From assembly GCF_037102585.1 (NCBI RefSeq), contig NW_027043824.1, positions 248,001-312,000 on the forward strand: DNA of 64,000 nt, in the 5' to 3' direction. Position numbers and translations under genes: made by a program. Under the pieces are notes generated by a model. That model saw nothing but the letters and a program-made list of their open reading frames with translations. It searched no databases and was not told where the DNA came from. Position 1 is the first letter of the stretch; the number at the start of each line of letters is the position of its first letter. The DNA comes from Saccharomycopsis crataegensis. Taxonomy: Eukaryota; Ascomycota; Saccharomycetes; Ascoideales; Saccharomycopsidaceae. Shown piece by piece: positions 30,490 to 42,825 of the stretch.

Positions 30490-32202
30490 TCAATAATCTT
30501 CAGTATTACCATACTCCACACTTCCACTTTTATCTCTCTTCCCATTCATACTGCTTCTGGACCTCTTATGATGTGATACCTGTTGCTCACCACAAAATTC
30601 CACGAGCATTGGTTCGGGTGACCCCGGGTTATTACGAAGATTCCTCAATCCAAAAACCATCACTTCGTCTTCAGTATTTTCCAGACCAGGAGATAACGCA
30701 GGAATAGAAAGATTAAGGTCTTCTGAGTTAATACTCAAATTCGGATGGCGGATTGTGTTGTTTTGAGGATTCATTTGGTTAGTTGGATATAATGGTGGGG
30801 AAGTGGCAGAAATCAGGGCTCCAGGATCATCGGAAGAGGAATAAGATGATGAATTGAACTCAGAATTTGAGGTCCCGGTACTACTGGAAACCTCGCTTAA
30901 ATGACGCTTTCTAGCGGCGGCAGCAGTGGAAGAGTTCATGGTACGACTTGGGTTTCTTTTTGGAATTCCAAAATTAGAGTCATCATGATTAGCAAGATCT
31001 GGTGAATAAATAACTGGCAATGGGTTCCCAGCATCAAATGTGAACGAGTCTTCAGGGTTGTGTTTGCTGGAACCAGAACTATACGATTTCAGTCCACCTT
31101 TCGAATGCAGGTTCAGCGAAGATGAATACGTTTGACTAAGATTACGTTTTCTAGAATGACTGGCTTTTTGGGCTCTGGCGGCTTCTGAGTAGTACAGTAG
31201 CATGGTCTTTGCAACGTTATTACCAGCGGTTGAATACCCAGAAACCCCACTAAGTCCAGAGTCATTAGCGTTTCGGCCCACTTCCGCACTTAGATTCAAC
31301 GCATCGCTATGAGTTTCTTCTTCGGCAAGTACATCAAGATTAGACATTCTAGCTTGTTGGTCCGGGCTGCTGATACTACTTTCCTGATAATTTGAACTGG
31401 TGTCTGATGAATAAGAATCACGGCAGTTGAAGACTGAAGCAGCATTATTGACAATGTTCCCTTCAGAATCCAACTTTTTAATGTTGCCACTATCCCGACG
31501 GTTCAATCCCCCTATGGCGGCGTCATTCATAGCCAATGATTGGCGGGTGTCATCAACAAGACGAACTGAGAACAATTCATCAGTAGCAACGGTGGCTAAA
31601 GAATTGATACTTTCTTGACGTCGAGACCCAGTAAATCTCAGTCTGGTGGAGTCAACGACGTGTCTCCAGGATTTACGGGGGATCCCTGCGGTATCATGAG
31701 GCTTGGAATTACCACTACCGGCATTCTCAGTGGATTTTTGGGAGTCAGTAAAGAAACTTTTCACTCGACCATTAACCGCATTAAACCCATTGGATTTTGG
31801 TACTCGGCTGCCATTATTATCAGCACCCAAATCATTGGACGACAACTCACTAGGGAAATCAAGCAAATTGTCAGTAGAAAGCATTTCTGGTTGTTGGTAC
31901 TCGACAGTATCCACAAATCGATCACCTTGAGATTCCATGCTACTGGCACCGTGAGATATTGAGTCGGCCCCGGCAGTTCCCGTAGTATCGCGAGAGTCAG
32001 GAATATTTTGTCCCTTTTCAGAGTAGTAATCATCATCGAATTTCTCGGTGAATTCGTGCGCAGTGGCAATATCTGTAGCAGTAGTAGAAGATGCAACAGA
32101 ACCGGCGTCGCTATGGTTGGCATTTCTCTCGGCGCTGTTGATGATATTGCTAGCCACTTTAGAAAGATGGTCTATTCTCGATTTTTGAGTTATTGGGGAA
32201 TG

Positions 32203-32235
<33 letters not shown>

Positions 32236-34086
32236 GGCTGATGAGTTGTTTGTGAGAGAAGAAGAGTCACGGACTATTTGCCAATTACCGGCATCAGCGT
32301 GGGACGACAGATCTTCCATTTGTTGTGAGTATCCTAAGAGTAGACTGTTATTGAATTGTTCGATTTTCGAAGTCTCGTTGCATTCCAGGCCATCATTAAG
32401 AGAATGGTTACTTATAGTTTTGGCGACAGTTAGATCTTGGTCATCGGTGGTGAAGCTTTGATCAAAGTGCTTTTCTTTAGTGACTGATGAAGTTGAGTTG
32501 ACGGATTGTGTTTCAATATCATTTTGAGAGTTGTCATTTCTGTTGCGACGAGTGAGGAAGACGATGAGAAGAACAATAAGAAGCAAGCAGCTAGGAATGA
32601 CCGTGGCTAAAATAATTGCCAACTTTGTGTGATTGGACATTGCAGAATGAGAGATTCCGTGGATTGTAAATGATACCTGGTCGAGGTCACGCTTGATAAT
32701 GACGCTACGAGACACTGTGGAGTGGTAGCCATTCAAAGTGATATTGATATCCAGGAAATTCTTTCCAGTTGGCGCTTGGCCGGTGAACGACCAGTTGGAG
32801 CTGTGGTATATTAACCAATCACTGGTGAAGATGGCGGTGATGTTGGTTGAGGTTGGGTCGACAAACATTGACGATGGCAAAGCATATTGAAACCATTTTC
32901 CCCTTGTGGCATCGACTACGGAGGGGACATTCGATGATTGGAAAATGTTTGTACTGGACAGAGATGTAGTTGAAATTGAAGTAGATGAGGTGGTGTTGGT
33001 GGTGGTGGTATTATTATTATTATTATTATTATTATTGCTGGTTGTAGTGGTGTTTGTGGTATTTGTGGTGGACAGGTTAGAAACGATTTGCACCGTAAGA
33101 GACACAGAGTCCTGGTAGGTATCATAAACGGTCACGGTAAAGTTTGAAGGGGTTTCCACGACGGTGTTTGAAGGGATATCGCCATAAAGTGCGGCATTTG
33201 AGGGGTTGACTTGAACCCAAGATGGGGCGGTATCACCGAGAAGAATTTGGGATATGTTTTCGCGGAAAATGGGTTGGTTGTCGAGGAGGATTGAATCTAG
33301 AGGCAAAGAAATGTTGAAATCGCTATGATCTGGGGAAATTTCAAGCTGGACTGGGGAGATGGAGGTGGTTGACAATTGGTGAGCGCCGACCAAGATTGCG
33401 AAATTGGCAATGACCCCGGAATACCCAGGGTAGTCTGAGGCGATCAAGTCAAACGAATATTCGATCGACGGGGCGATATTTGAGTTGATGGTAGGGGCGG
33501 TACCGGAGAATGTCAAATTATTGTCGGAGGTGGAGAATTCGATCCATGGGGGTAATGAGGTACGGTTAGCGGAGAGACCGTAGTAGGCGACGATGTCATT
33601 ACCGTTGGAAGGGTTTTTCTGGAAAGTTTGCAGTTTAGCGAACGAGAATGAGAATTGGGAGCCTGGGGCGATGATGATGGCGTTATTGCCGTTTGTGTAG
33701 CCGAAGTGGGATAGTTGGGAGATGATGGAGTCTGAGGAGACTAATTGAGGAGGGGGGTTGATGGATAGTTGTAGAGAGGCATGTTCTGACTGTGAGTTGT
33801 TGGCGAGGATGTCGAATTGGATGATTTGGGACGAGGACGAGTCGGGGGTACCGGAGAGAATACCTTCGGAGGAGGAGATGGAGAGCCATTGGGGGTTATC
33901 TTTGAGGGAGTATTCTACAGGGGAGGAGGAAGAGTTGTTGAAAGTTGAGGAGGCCAAGGAGAATGAGTATTGGGAGTCACATCTAGCGACAAAGGGGAGT
34001 TGGCTGTTGAAGGGCCATGCAACAGACAATTGGGACGACGATGTTAGAGGGAGGAATAGGAGGAGGATATAAAGAGGGATGATCAT
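30490..34086 (-). CDS. AXL2: Axl2-like bud-site selection glycoprotein
   Basis: Type I plasma-membrane protein that marks axial bud sites and works with septins. The start is the ATG at 34086 (MIIPLYILLLFLPLTSSSQL), a clear signal peptide. The frame extends 12 codons further but only to a TTG. The 1198-aa protein has an extracellular part with cadherin-like (CADG) repeats (PFVARCDSQYSFSL, LPPWIEFSTSDNNLTFSGTA and WLIYHSSNWSFTGQAP mark successive units), many N-glycosylation sites, an Asn/Thr-rich spacer (about 355-385), one membrane segment near residues 489-511 (IILATVIPSCLLLIVLLIVF) followed by RRNR, and a 680-residue Ser/Asn-rich cytoplasmic tail. This layout matches S. cerevisiae Axl2 (823 aa), with a longer tail here. 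Divergent from the cyclin gene. Confidence 0.85.
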
Positions 34087-35149
34087 GGGGATGGTAAGTG
34101 ATGGGACATGTAAAGATAACAATAGGAAGAGATAGAGAGAGATAGAGAGAGAGAGATGTCAAGAGCAAGGAAGAAATATTATTATATATATATATATATG
34201 GGTGGGTGGGTAGGTGACAGAATAGGTTTAAAATTAAGCACTGACAATTTAACCATATTATATTATATTATATTACATTATATTATATTATATATGGTGC
34301 TCCTGCAGGCACGCAGAGGGAGGGAGGAGGAAAAAATTAGCGGTGCTGGGCGATTGATTGGAAGGGGGGGATGGGATGGATGGGATGGGTTGCATTGTAT
34401 ATTGTACATTGTATATGGTATGTTGTAATATGAAATAATATAAAATGATATGATATATATATATATATATATATTATTACTATTACTATTACTATTACTA
34501 TTACTATTACTATTACTATTATATATATATATATAATATATATATATTTATCTTGTTATTGTTAAGCGCCAAGGACAGAGATTAGAGAGAGAGAAAGAGA
34601 GAAAAAAAGAGGATAAGAACAAAGAAGAAATAAGGATGGTGGTGCAGTATAGTGCAGTGTAGTGCAGTGTAGTGTTCCGTGCCGATGGTGCACTCTTTTT
34701 TTTTTTCATTTTCATCTTTCATTTTTCATTTTCATTTTGTGAGAAAAAAAAAAAAAATCACAATTAGACAGCGAAAGCACCGGGTAACGATACGCGTGGG
34801 GTTGTTTTTCGTTGTTGTTTTTTCCAGCGGCGTGCGGTGCGGTGCGGTGAGTGAGTGAGTGACAGACGGAAGAAAATTGTTGTGAGAAAATTATTTTCTG
34901 CTTTGGGCAATTGTGCTACATAATAACAACAACACACATTTTATCTATACACAACAATCACAATCACAATCACAATAATAATACTATCCCAGTACTATCA
35001 CTATCATCATATCAACAATACTCCCTCCCCCATCATCCAAATTAAAAAAAACAAACATTCCTTCTTCCACACCCCAACTCTACACCTGCTACCATCTTTA
35101 TTATTATAATCACACTTTTGTTGTTGTTGTATTTTAAGTGTCTCTTTTT

Positions 35150-35184
<35 letters not shown>

Positions 35185-35347
35185 TTCTAATTTTTCTATC
35201 TGATCGCGCTTCTTTTTTTTTTAGAAATTTCTTAAAACAAAAAAAAACAACTTTTTACTTGTTGTTTACTGTTGTTGTTGTTCTTACACCGGTACACTTT
35301 TTGTCTTCTCATCCACCTCACCGTTAATATCTCCAGGATATATCATC
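34087..35347. promoter_or_regulatory. Shared AXL2 / B-cyclin upstream region
   Basis: A 1.26-kb divergent promoter region. It contains ACGCGT (an MCB box) at 34792-34797, GCGAAA at about 34771, a 10-bp tandem repeat GTGCAGTGTA (about 34642-34673), GGTGC repeats near 34829, TA and TATTAC microsatellites (34451-34548) and a long CT-rich stretch (35140-35190) upstream of the cyclin start. Both genes are cell-cycle regulated in S. cerevisiae, and the MCB fits G1/S control of AXL2. The site assignment is an inference. Confidence 0.4.
34451..34548. repeat. Compound (TA)n-(TATTAC)n-(TA)n microsatellite
   Basis: A TA run at 34451-34474 is followed by about eight TATTAC units to 34521 and then another TA run. 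Lies in the AXL2/cyclin promoter region. Confidence 0.9.
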
Positions 35348-35373
35348 ATGACGGTATGTATATTATTATTATT

Positions 35374-35420
<47 letters not shown>

Positions 35421-36862
35421 TATCATACTAACACCCTCTTTAGAATAAAAATGTCGTTCTGAGAACAAACGAAAACTTGGTCAACCCCAACCCAATCTCC
35501 TCCAACAGACAAAAAGATGTCCCTATCCAAGAAAATATCAAATCTTCATCATTAGCTTCCACCCTCCTCAGAAGAAGTGCCTTAACAAACCTCAATAACA
35601 ATACATCAACATCCACCAACCAGGCATCATCAACAACAGCAAAATTAACCACCACTAGAAAATCATTCTCCAGAGATTCCCGCAAGTCTGCTCCTTCCAG
35701 AAAAGACCGTCAAGTCCATATCAAATCGGATATCCCTTCATCACATCGCCTTAAACCAAAACCCGCCTCAGAAAAATTACCCCCATCTAAAATTATCCCC
35801 AAAGATGACAAACAACAACGCGACCAAGACCACCAAGACGACCAAGACGACCAAGACGACCAAGACCAAGATGACCAAGAAGACAGTGACAATGTCAAAG
35901 CCCAAGACCCAAATATCACCCAAGAAAAACAGATAAATAACTCCACGCTAACCACAACCTCCTCCAATAAAAGATCGGCCCCAGAATCCTTCAGTGACCA
36001 GGTCGACAAACGTGCAAGGATCGACTACACTTGGGATGACCTTGACGAAGAAGATATCGACGACCCATTAATGGTCAGCGAGTACGTTGTCGAAATCTTT
36101 GAATACTTACACAAACTAGAACAAAAAACCGTGCCGGACCACTGGTATTTTAGCATGCAACCAAGAATCCAACCAAAAATGCGGACAATCTTGGTCGACT
36201 GGCTTGTGGAAATCCACCTCAGATTCAAGTTGTTGCCAGAAACTTTATTCTTGGCCATCAACTTGATGGACCGCTTCTTGTCGGTCGAAGCCGTCGAAGT
36301 CGAAAAATTCCAACTCTTGGCCGTCAGTTGCTTATTCATCGCCGCTAAATACGAAGAGGTTTATTCGCCATCAGTGAAAAACTACGCCGTGGTCACTGAT
36401 GACGGATACGTAGAACAAGAAATCTTGGACGCTGAAAAAGCAGTCGTCGAAGTATTGGAATTCGATTTATCTTACCCAAACCCTATGAATTTCCTCAGAA
36501 GAATCTCAAAAGCCGATGATTACGAAGTTAGAACCAGAACCATGGGGAAGTACTTGTTGGAAATTTTCACCGTCGATAACGAGTTCATTGGAGTGTTACC
36601 ATCGATGGCCGCCGCCACCGCAATGTACGTTGCCAGAAAAATCTTGGGCCGTGGTCCTTGGAATAATAATCTTATCCATTACTCTGGCGGTTACACTCAA
36701 GAAGATTTGGCAGAGGTTTCCGAATCGTTGGTTAGATATTTGGTGTCTCCAATCGTTCACGAGCAATTCTTTAAAAAATACGCCTCTAGAAAATTCATGA
36801 AAGTCTCAATCATTGCCAGACAATGGGCAAAGCAATTAGTTGCCAGAAGTGAAGAACAATAA
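35348..36862 (+). CDS. G2/M B-type cyclin (Clb2/Clb4 type, spliced)
   Basis: Activating subunit of the mitotic CDK. Two exons, 35348-35353 (ATG ACG) and 35444-36862, give 474 aa starting MTNKNVVLRT. The conserved cyclin box (MRTILVDWLVEIHLRFKL, then KFQLLAVSCLFIAAKYEEV, about residues 210-345) is followed by the C-terminal cyclin fold (NFLRRISKADDYEVRTRTMG onward). A destruction box RSALTNLNN (RxxLxxxxN) lies near residue 46 in the disordered N-terminus, which also has an Asp/Gln-rich repeat (QDDQDDQDDQ, about 150-165). It resembles Clb2/Clb4 of other yeasts more than the S-phase cyclins; the exact paralogue is undecided. Codon 8 is the only CTG I found in the gene. Confidence 0.92.
35354..35443 (+). 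other. B-cyclin intron, 90 bp, filled by an (ATC)n repeat
   Basis: Starts GTATGT at 35354 and ends TTTAG at 35443, with branch point TACTAAC at 35426-35432. It interrupts the gene after only two codons. An ATC/ATT trinucleotide repeat (about 35364-35423) fills most of the intron. Confidence 0.9.
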
Positions 36863-37424
36863 TCGACAAAGAAGTGTGTGGTAGTGCTTAGCTTACCCCT
36901 ACATTTTGTATAATATCCAAATATCTTTGTTTCAATATTAATGAGTATATATTATGACGAGGGGGAGGATGGGGAAAAAGAAAAAGAAAAAGAAAAAGAA
37001 AAGAGCAGCACAAAAATAATTCTTTTCAAGTGGGCGCTTGTCAAATATAAATCCTCTCTTTCCTTCTCTCTCTATCATTCATCGTCATATTAAAACATAA
37101 ATCAAGATCCTTTTGCTTTACTTTTTGGCTTGGCTTCCTAGTGGTTGGTTTTTCACTTTCTTTTATTTTCGTTGTTATTTTTTCTCGCCTGTTAATTTGT
37201 TGATTTGATTTCTTTATTCTTGCATCATTACTAGTTTTTCTCTTTTTATTTCTTAATCTATCTATCTATTTCTGTTATATATATATATATATATTTTTTT
37301 TTTTTAATAAACCAAAAAAAAAGATTATATTATAATAAGAGATTTTTCTTAAGTATGGATTAATGATTTATTTATCTGCATGAAATAGTGGGAATGGGAA
37401 ATGGAAATAAAGATAGCTCGATAT

Positions 37425-37500
37425 CAATATAATATTGCACCATCATTGGCAATTTCAATATCATATTGCACCATCATTGGCAATTTCAATATAATATTCC
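37425..37500. repeat. 31-bp tandem repeat, 2.4 units
   Basis: Units at 37425-37455 and 37456-37486 share CAATAT(A/C)ATATTGCACCATC and the following bases; a partial third unit ends at 37500. The copies differ by one base. Confidence 0.85.
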
Positions 37501-39400
37501 TTCATCCTTTGTGATTACCGGTGGGTTTTCTTATAAAAAAAAACTCTATGGTGGCTAGTTACCAAAATTTTTTATTGATTGGGTCTATCCCATATGGTAA
37601 TGTTCATTATTTATTTGAATTTTTTTTTTTTTTTTTTTTCTTTGGGTTTTATTATGATTTTTCATTACTAATTGGAAACCATAACTAATGGATGGATATT
37701 AATATCTCACCAGGTCATACTTCCAGCTTATCGAAGTGCCCATTTTGATTTTTGGTGTGAATGTCAAATGAGGTTTTCGACTTTGTGGTTTGAGTGGAAA
37801 GATATCTTATGATATTGTAATCATATTTCAATTTGTGAGCACATGTGGTACCTCAAGATGTATCATTTATCTTCTATTAATTTAAATTCATTCATGGCTG
37901 ATTATCGATTATCTATTAATTTTAACCCACCAGCATAACTATTGATCATGTATGAAATATAGTTGGAGCACCAGTTGTTTTGGATCATCTTCTTGTTAAT
38001 TTGGGGAGCACAAATCACCATCGATCATTTACTAATTTGAGGACTAAATTGATTGACGATCAACTATCTGCTAATTTGAAATCACCACTTTTACTCCTAT
38101 CAATAAGCAATGAGAAGTCGTCATATCAATATGAAAAGAATCAAGGATATTTATAATAACGCTTTCTACAATATATCATTTGATGAATTAAAAGTCAGCA
38201 ATTAATCAAGATCATTAACATCACCTTAGTTTTTTTTTTTTTTAGTAGCCCCTTCAATGAATGACTTCATTATAAGTTATAAATTGGATCGTTTTGAAAA
38301 AAAAAAAAAAAGAACAGAAATATAGGGATCTAATCTATCGATCTGATCAGTTTAGAAACACTTCAACCATATTCATATCTCAATTTATTATTAATGCGCA
38401 TCAAATAAGAGATGTAAAAACTTCCATTAATTTCTCTTCTTTACAGTTAACACCAATCAATCATCACTAAAGATTCTCTCTTTTTTTTTTTTCTCAGTCG
38501 GGTTCCTCTGATGAATGAAAACTCAACATTTAACTGTTATTTTTGTTGTTGTCTGTTCAATGTATCGATATAATGCATGGCTAATAAACTATATTTCATT
38601 TCACCAAGACATGAAGGGTAATTCACTTACAATAAGCAGTGTTCTAGACACTCTAACTAGTATTATCCACATAAAATGAGCAGTAATCTAGACATGAGTA
38701 CAATTCACATACAAAATAAAACGATATTCTGGGAAATAAAGTCTTTGTTTCTTCAAGCATAATATATATTTTTTCAGTTTTTTACAGTAAAGTGAAAGTT
38801 TTACGCGTAAATAGTGTTTATCAGCAATATTCTCCTCCTCCCTTGTGTTTAACCAAACTGAAAAGATATCAACACACTATTTTGGATACGCCCCTTAAAA
38901 GATGATGATGAAGTGATTTAATTAATTCAATATAAATTGTTCAATCATAATTTATAGGATCTCCTTTTTCTTTTCTTTTGGAAATACTTATATTTTGATG
39001 ATTTGTAGGAGAAAACCCATAATATCCTTGGACCACGCACTGATTCAGAAAATCCATTGAAATATTAAAATTGAATACCGAAGTGATTATGGTGACAAAA
39101 AATTGACATATGAAGAACTACGATTATAATCTTATTATTTCCATAATTTTTCAATGATCAGAATACTTTCAATCGACTTAAAAATATCAAAATAATCCCC
39201 TTGGTTTTGTTTATTTTATTCATCAGGGTATTCAAATAGTTTTGCTTTTTTCACTAAACGAAAAACCCCACCAAAAAAAAAAAAAAAAAAAAGGAACAAA
39301 TTTACCGATACTTGGATATGTATATTTCCACTAGTCATGTTGAAAATACTTGATATGATTGATATTAGCTTGGTGTTTAATAGTGGATGTTGATTATATC

Positions 39401-39496
<96 letters not shown>
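39401..39496. repeat. (ATT)n microsatellite, about 32 units
   Basis: Uninterrupted ATT trinucleotide repeat. The apparent poly-Asn and poly-Tyr frames here are products of the repeat. Confidence 0.97.
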
Positions 39497-39497
<1 letters not shown>

Positions 39498-40167
39498 TTT
39501 GTTATTATTTTTATTGCTATCTTTTGAAAAAGAAGAGACACTCAAAGCTTTAAGCATGCAATATAGATGTTATAGATATTTATAGATATTTATGAATATC
39601 ACTACGTAGGCTTCGCAAGGATAATTAATTATTACAATATTTCTGGTTCATGTTGAGGGGGGGGAATGACACCGGATGCGCCTGTACGGATGTGCCGCGA
39701 CGGGGGGGCTTTTTTGAGGCGACGAGAGATCAAACTAATTTCAGTTTAGAGGTGAAAAAAGAAAAAAAAAAAAAAAAGGGCACAGCAACGGTCTCACTTC
39801 TTTGGGAATACCTCATCTTTGCTAATTTGATTGAGAAGTCTCTAAGGAAATAAGTCACACGCTAAATATTATATCATCTCAATTTGATTTTCCTGTTTGT
39901 GCTCTTCTTTGTTAACATATATATATATATATCTGTGCCCTTCCCATGGATTGTCTCTTAAATCATTGACTAATCATTGCATTTTTTTTTTTCACGCATC
40001 AGATAACAATTTATTATTCATAAAATATTAGGGAAGGTTCGTGGTGTTTATTTCATACACTTTTTTTCCCCCCCTCTCTCTAGAATAATTATAATTGTTT
40101 GATATAACAGAAAAACAAAAAGAAAAGAAAAGAAAAGAAAAGGACACAGACAGTTCTATTCTTCACA

Positions 40168-41826
40168 ATGGGATCAAATAACCCTGATCCTCACGATATG
40201 GATCACCAATTGAGGTCTAGTGGATCATCCGAAGAAACTATCATCAGTTCCCAAAGAATTGGAGATAGTAGTTCTACCTCAGAATACTCTACGATACCAA
40301 CTTTTTATGCAACCACCGGGAATTCAGGTACAGCAAGGCAAGAAATACCTTTGCAACAAATAGGCGGAGAAATTGTTAGACCAAGCACTCCAGAACGTAA
40401 TGATATTGGCGATGATTACGCCAACCATCCTCCACCGATCCCACTTCCCAGCTCGCCGTCATATAGCCATTACCTTCAGGCGGTTGAGGCGGCGCCATTG
40501 TTGGATGTTGAATACTCTGGGATGGAAATTGAAGACATTTTGCGACGACCATCGAATTTCGGGCAAACATTGGATAATAATAATAATAATGATAATATGG
40601 CACTAGACACTCTGACAGATCATTTATCGGCGAATTATCCAACGATCAGAAGAAACGGGTCGAATTTAACTTTTGATAATGCTGGTCATTTCGATAGACG
40701 AACTTCCTCGTCCTCTTCTTCATCCACCTCTTCCCCAACCACCACCATCAATTTATCACAACGGCTGGCCCGTCGAAGCTCATCACATCATCATAATCAC
40801 CATCGTCGTCGAAGTTCGTCCGGCTCGATAATTGACCCCGATAATGATGAAGGGACAAACGGTAAGGGACCCGACGAAACCCCAAATGATTCAATGAAGG
40901 CGTTGAAAGCCATGGTATTTTCCTTTTTGAACCCAAAGCAACACTTGGCACTAGCGTTTTGTCGAGACTTGCCGCTTTGGCTCTGCCTATATTATATGGC
41001 GCAATATTTTTACGAATCTTATGATATTCAATGGGGTACCGGGGGTACCGTCAACTACGAGGAACTGGTGAGCATGTTAGTCAAACAAGGAGGGTTATCA
41101 ATGGACCATGAGATCATGGCTCGGAACGCCATTGTGTTGGCCAATATGTTAAGCACCCGGTCTTCAGAGTACCTCATCACAGGGATGTGGTGCTTTGTGT
41201 CGTCGTTCATGGTGTACTGTGTTCTCGATGGGCTCATTGTTCGATGGATCGTGGTGTATTCGGTGCCGGCGGCGATTGTTCGAGTATTATCGATGTCGGT
41301 GTTGTTGATCACCATTATCCGTGTGACATTGGTGATTTGCTGCCCTAGTGATGCGTATCTTTTACACACTTGGATTTTCATCAGTTGTATCTTGACATTG
41401 ACGTACATTATTCAGAATTTCTTTGTGCACGATCTCAACGAGAAGATTGTTAATGATTCGAAAAAGCGCCGAGGGTCTCATCATCACATACCGAATGTGA
41501 GCTATCCAGATAATGAAGAAGTTGATGACGATAATAATGATAATTATGATGATGATGATGATGATGATTATGATAGTGATGATGAATTGGATGCAGACGC
41601 TGCTGTTGAAAGAAAGATCTTACGGGGCACCAAAAAAAACATTCTTGCCAATATTCTTAATGGTAATATCCGTGTAGCGGGATCTTCTAGGTACTTCAAC
41701 TATTATAACATTGTCATTTATGCAGTGATGCCAATTGGTGTGGCGAGTTTTCTCACGATGATTGTGTTGCTACGTAATATTTTGATATTGAAGGTGGATG
41801 TGGAAACGATTTATAGGTCGAATTAG
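40168..41826 (+). CDS. EOS1: Eos1-like N-glycosylation / ER membrane protein
   Basis: ER multi-span membrane protein linked in S. cerevisiae to N-glycosylation and oxidative-stress tolerance. The 552-aa protein has a long hydrophilic N-terminus (about 1-245, with Ser and His/Arg runs), then the Eos1 core: NPKQHLALAFCRDLPL, membrane segments around RSSEYLITGMWCFVSSFMVY and VLDGLIVRWIVVYSVPAAIV, LHTWIFISCILTLTYIIQNF, an acidic loop (about 450-475), and the final segment VMPIGVASFLTMIVLLRNIL. These align well with S. cerevisiae Eos1 (366 aa). The extra length is in the N-terminal tail. The ATG at 40168 is the first in frame. Confidence 0.88.
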   Translation: MGSNNPDPHDMDHQLRSSGSSEETIISSQRIGDSSSTSEYSTIPTFYATTGNSGTARQEIPLQQIGGEIVRPSTPERNDIGDDYANHPPPIPLPSSPSYSHYLQAVEAAPLLDVEYSGMEIEDILRRPSNFGQTLDNNNNNDNMALDTLTDHLSANYPTIRRNGSNLTFDNAGHFDRRTSSSSSSSTSSPTTTINLSQRLARRSSSHHHNHHRRRSSSGSIIDPDNDEGTNGKGPDETPNDSMKALKAMVFSFLNPKQHLALAFCRDLPLWLCLYYMAQYFYESYDIQWGTGGTVNYEELVSMLVKQGGLSMDHEIMARNAIVLANMLSTRSSEYLITGMWCFVSSFMVYCVLDGLIVRWIVVYSVPAAIVRVLSMSVLLITIIRVTLVICCPSDAYLLHTWIFISCILTLTYIIQNFFVHDLNEKIVNDSKKRRGSHHHIPNVSYPDNEEVDDDNNDNYDDDDDDDYDSDDELDADAAVERKILRGTKKNILANILNGNIRVAGSSRYFNYYNIVIYAVMPIGVASFLTMIVLLRNILILKVDVETIYRSN

Positions 41827-42825
41827 AGAAAGATATCAAGGGAGTTGTTCTTTTTTAAATTATATATTCCTGTAGGAAGAAATTTACAGCTGCTTTATTT
41901 TTTTTTTATTTTTTTTTAAATTGTGCCGATTAGAGTTATATTTGGTATTTGATATTACACGATTGGAAACTTTCGAATATTAATTGATGGTAGATGTATA
42001 GTGTGTTTTAAATAATTTATCTATCAGATATATATTGGTAATCCTGAGAAGTAGTGAAGCATCCCCCTCATGTCAAGAAGTAAATGTTTAGGAATATTGA
42101 AGTAGACAACAGACATGAATTTAAAAATTGGTCCTTCTCGATGTACTATATAATATTGATCATCATTTAGAATTTTATATTAAATGTTTTTGTTTTTTTG
42201 GCGTCTATAGAGATGCAAAAAACTCCCTTTTATATAAGGCCGTTGAATTGCTTATGGTAATTTTTCATTATTAGGAAAATTAAGCCATACACTATTATAA
42301 ATTGTTTGACTGTAGAAAAAAGAAAAAAAAAGGGGGGGAGAGGAAGTTGGCTTTTATTTCATCATATTGAACAGCATCAAACTTAGTAAATTTCAATAAG
42401 GAGTTTTTATTCGTATGAACAAATTCATTCACGTCATATCAAGAATATAGCCATGTTGCCAACTCCAATGATTGCATTGTCTACAATATAATATAATGTC
42501 ATCTGAGTCTTCTAAAATAATTCCCCCATTAAAATCCAATCAATCTATTTGGCGCCACTCACTATGGGGACCACCTCATATCTATTAGTTGTGAGATAAG
42601 TATTGTGACCACCTGCAATGTTGGTGACGCCCCCCATCGCCTCATAACCATAATTGGCCAATAGTGAGCAAGCCGATTAGTATTATTTTTTTTTTTTTTT
42701 TAACACCAGGAAGAAGAAGAAGAAAAAAAAAAAAAAAAATAGGCGCTATCATATTTTCTACCAGCAGGTTCTGACCAAAGCTTGAGAGTCTTCTTTTTCA
42801 ATCACATTATATTATATTCATCATC
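41827..42825. promoter_or_regulatory. EOS1 3' region and NUGM promoter with CCAAT palindrome
   Basis: No gene seen. ATTGGCCAAT at 42653-42662 carries a CCAAT box on each strand, about 165 bp upstream of the complex I gene. CCAAT is the HAP2/3/5 site that drives respiratory genes in yeasts; this use is inferred. Poly-T/poly-A runs at 42687 and 42723. Confidence 0.4.

Larger units (their letters stand above)
36863..40167. other. 3.3-kb gene-free, repeat-rich region
   Basis: No coding frame of protein character on either strand. It contains AAAAAG-type repeats at about 36970-37000, a (TA)n run near 37276, the 31-bp tandem repeat at 37425, a set of degenerate GATCAT...TAATTT-type units at about 37890-38090, long poly-A/T runs and the (ATT)n array at 39401. 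The last few hundred bases are the EOS1 promoter. Confidence 0.55.

Noticed and set aside
34107-34109. ATG upstream of the AXL2 start
   Set aside because: It is out of frame with AXL2; the first in-frame ATG at 34086 begins a signal peptide.
39216-39557. Poly-Asn and poly-Tyr open frames
   Set aside because: Translation of the (ATT)n microsatellite.
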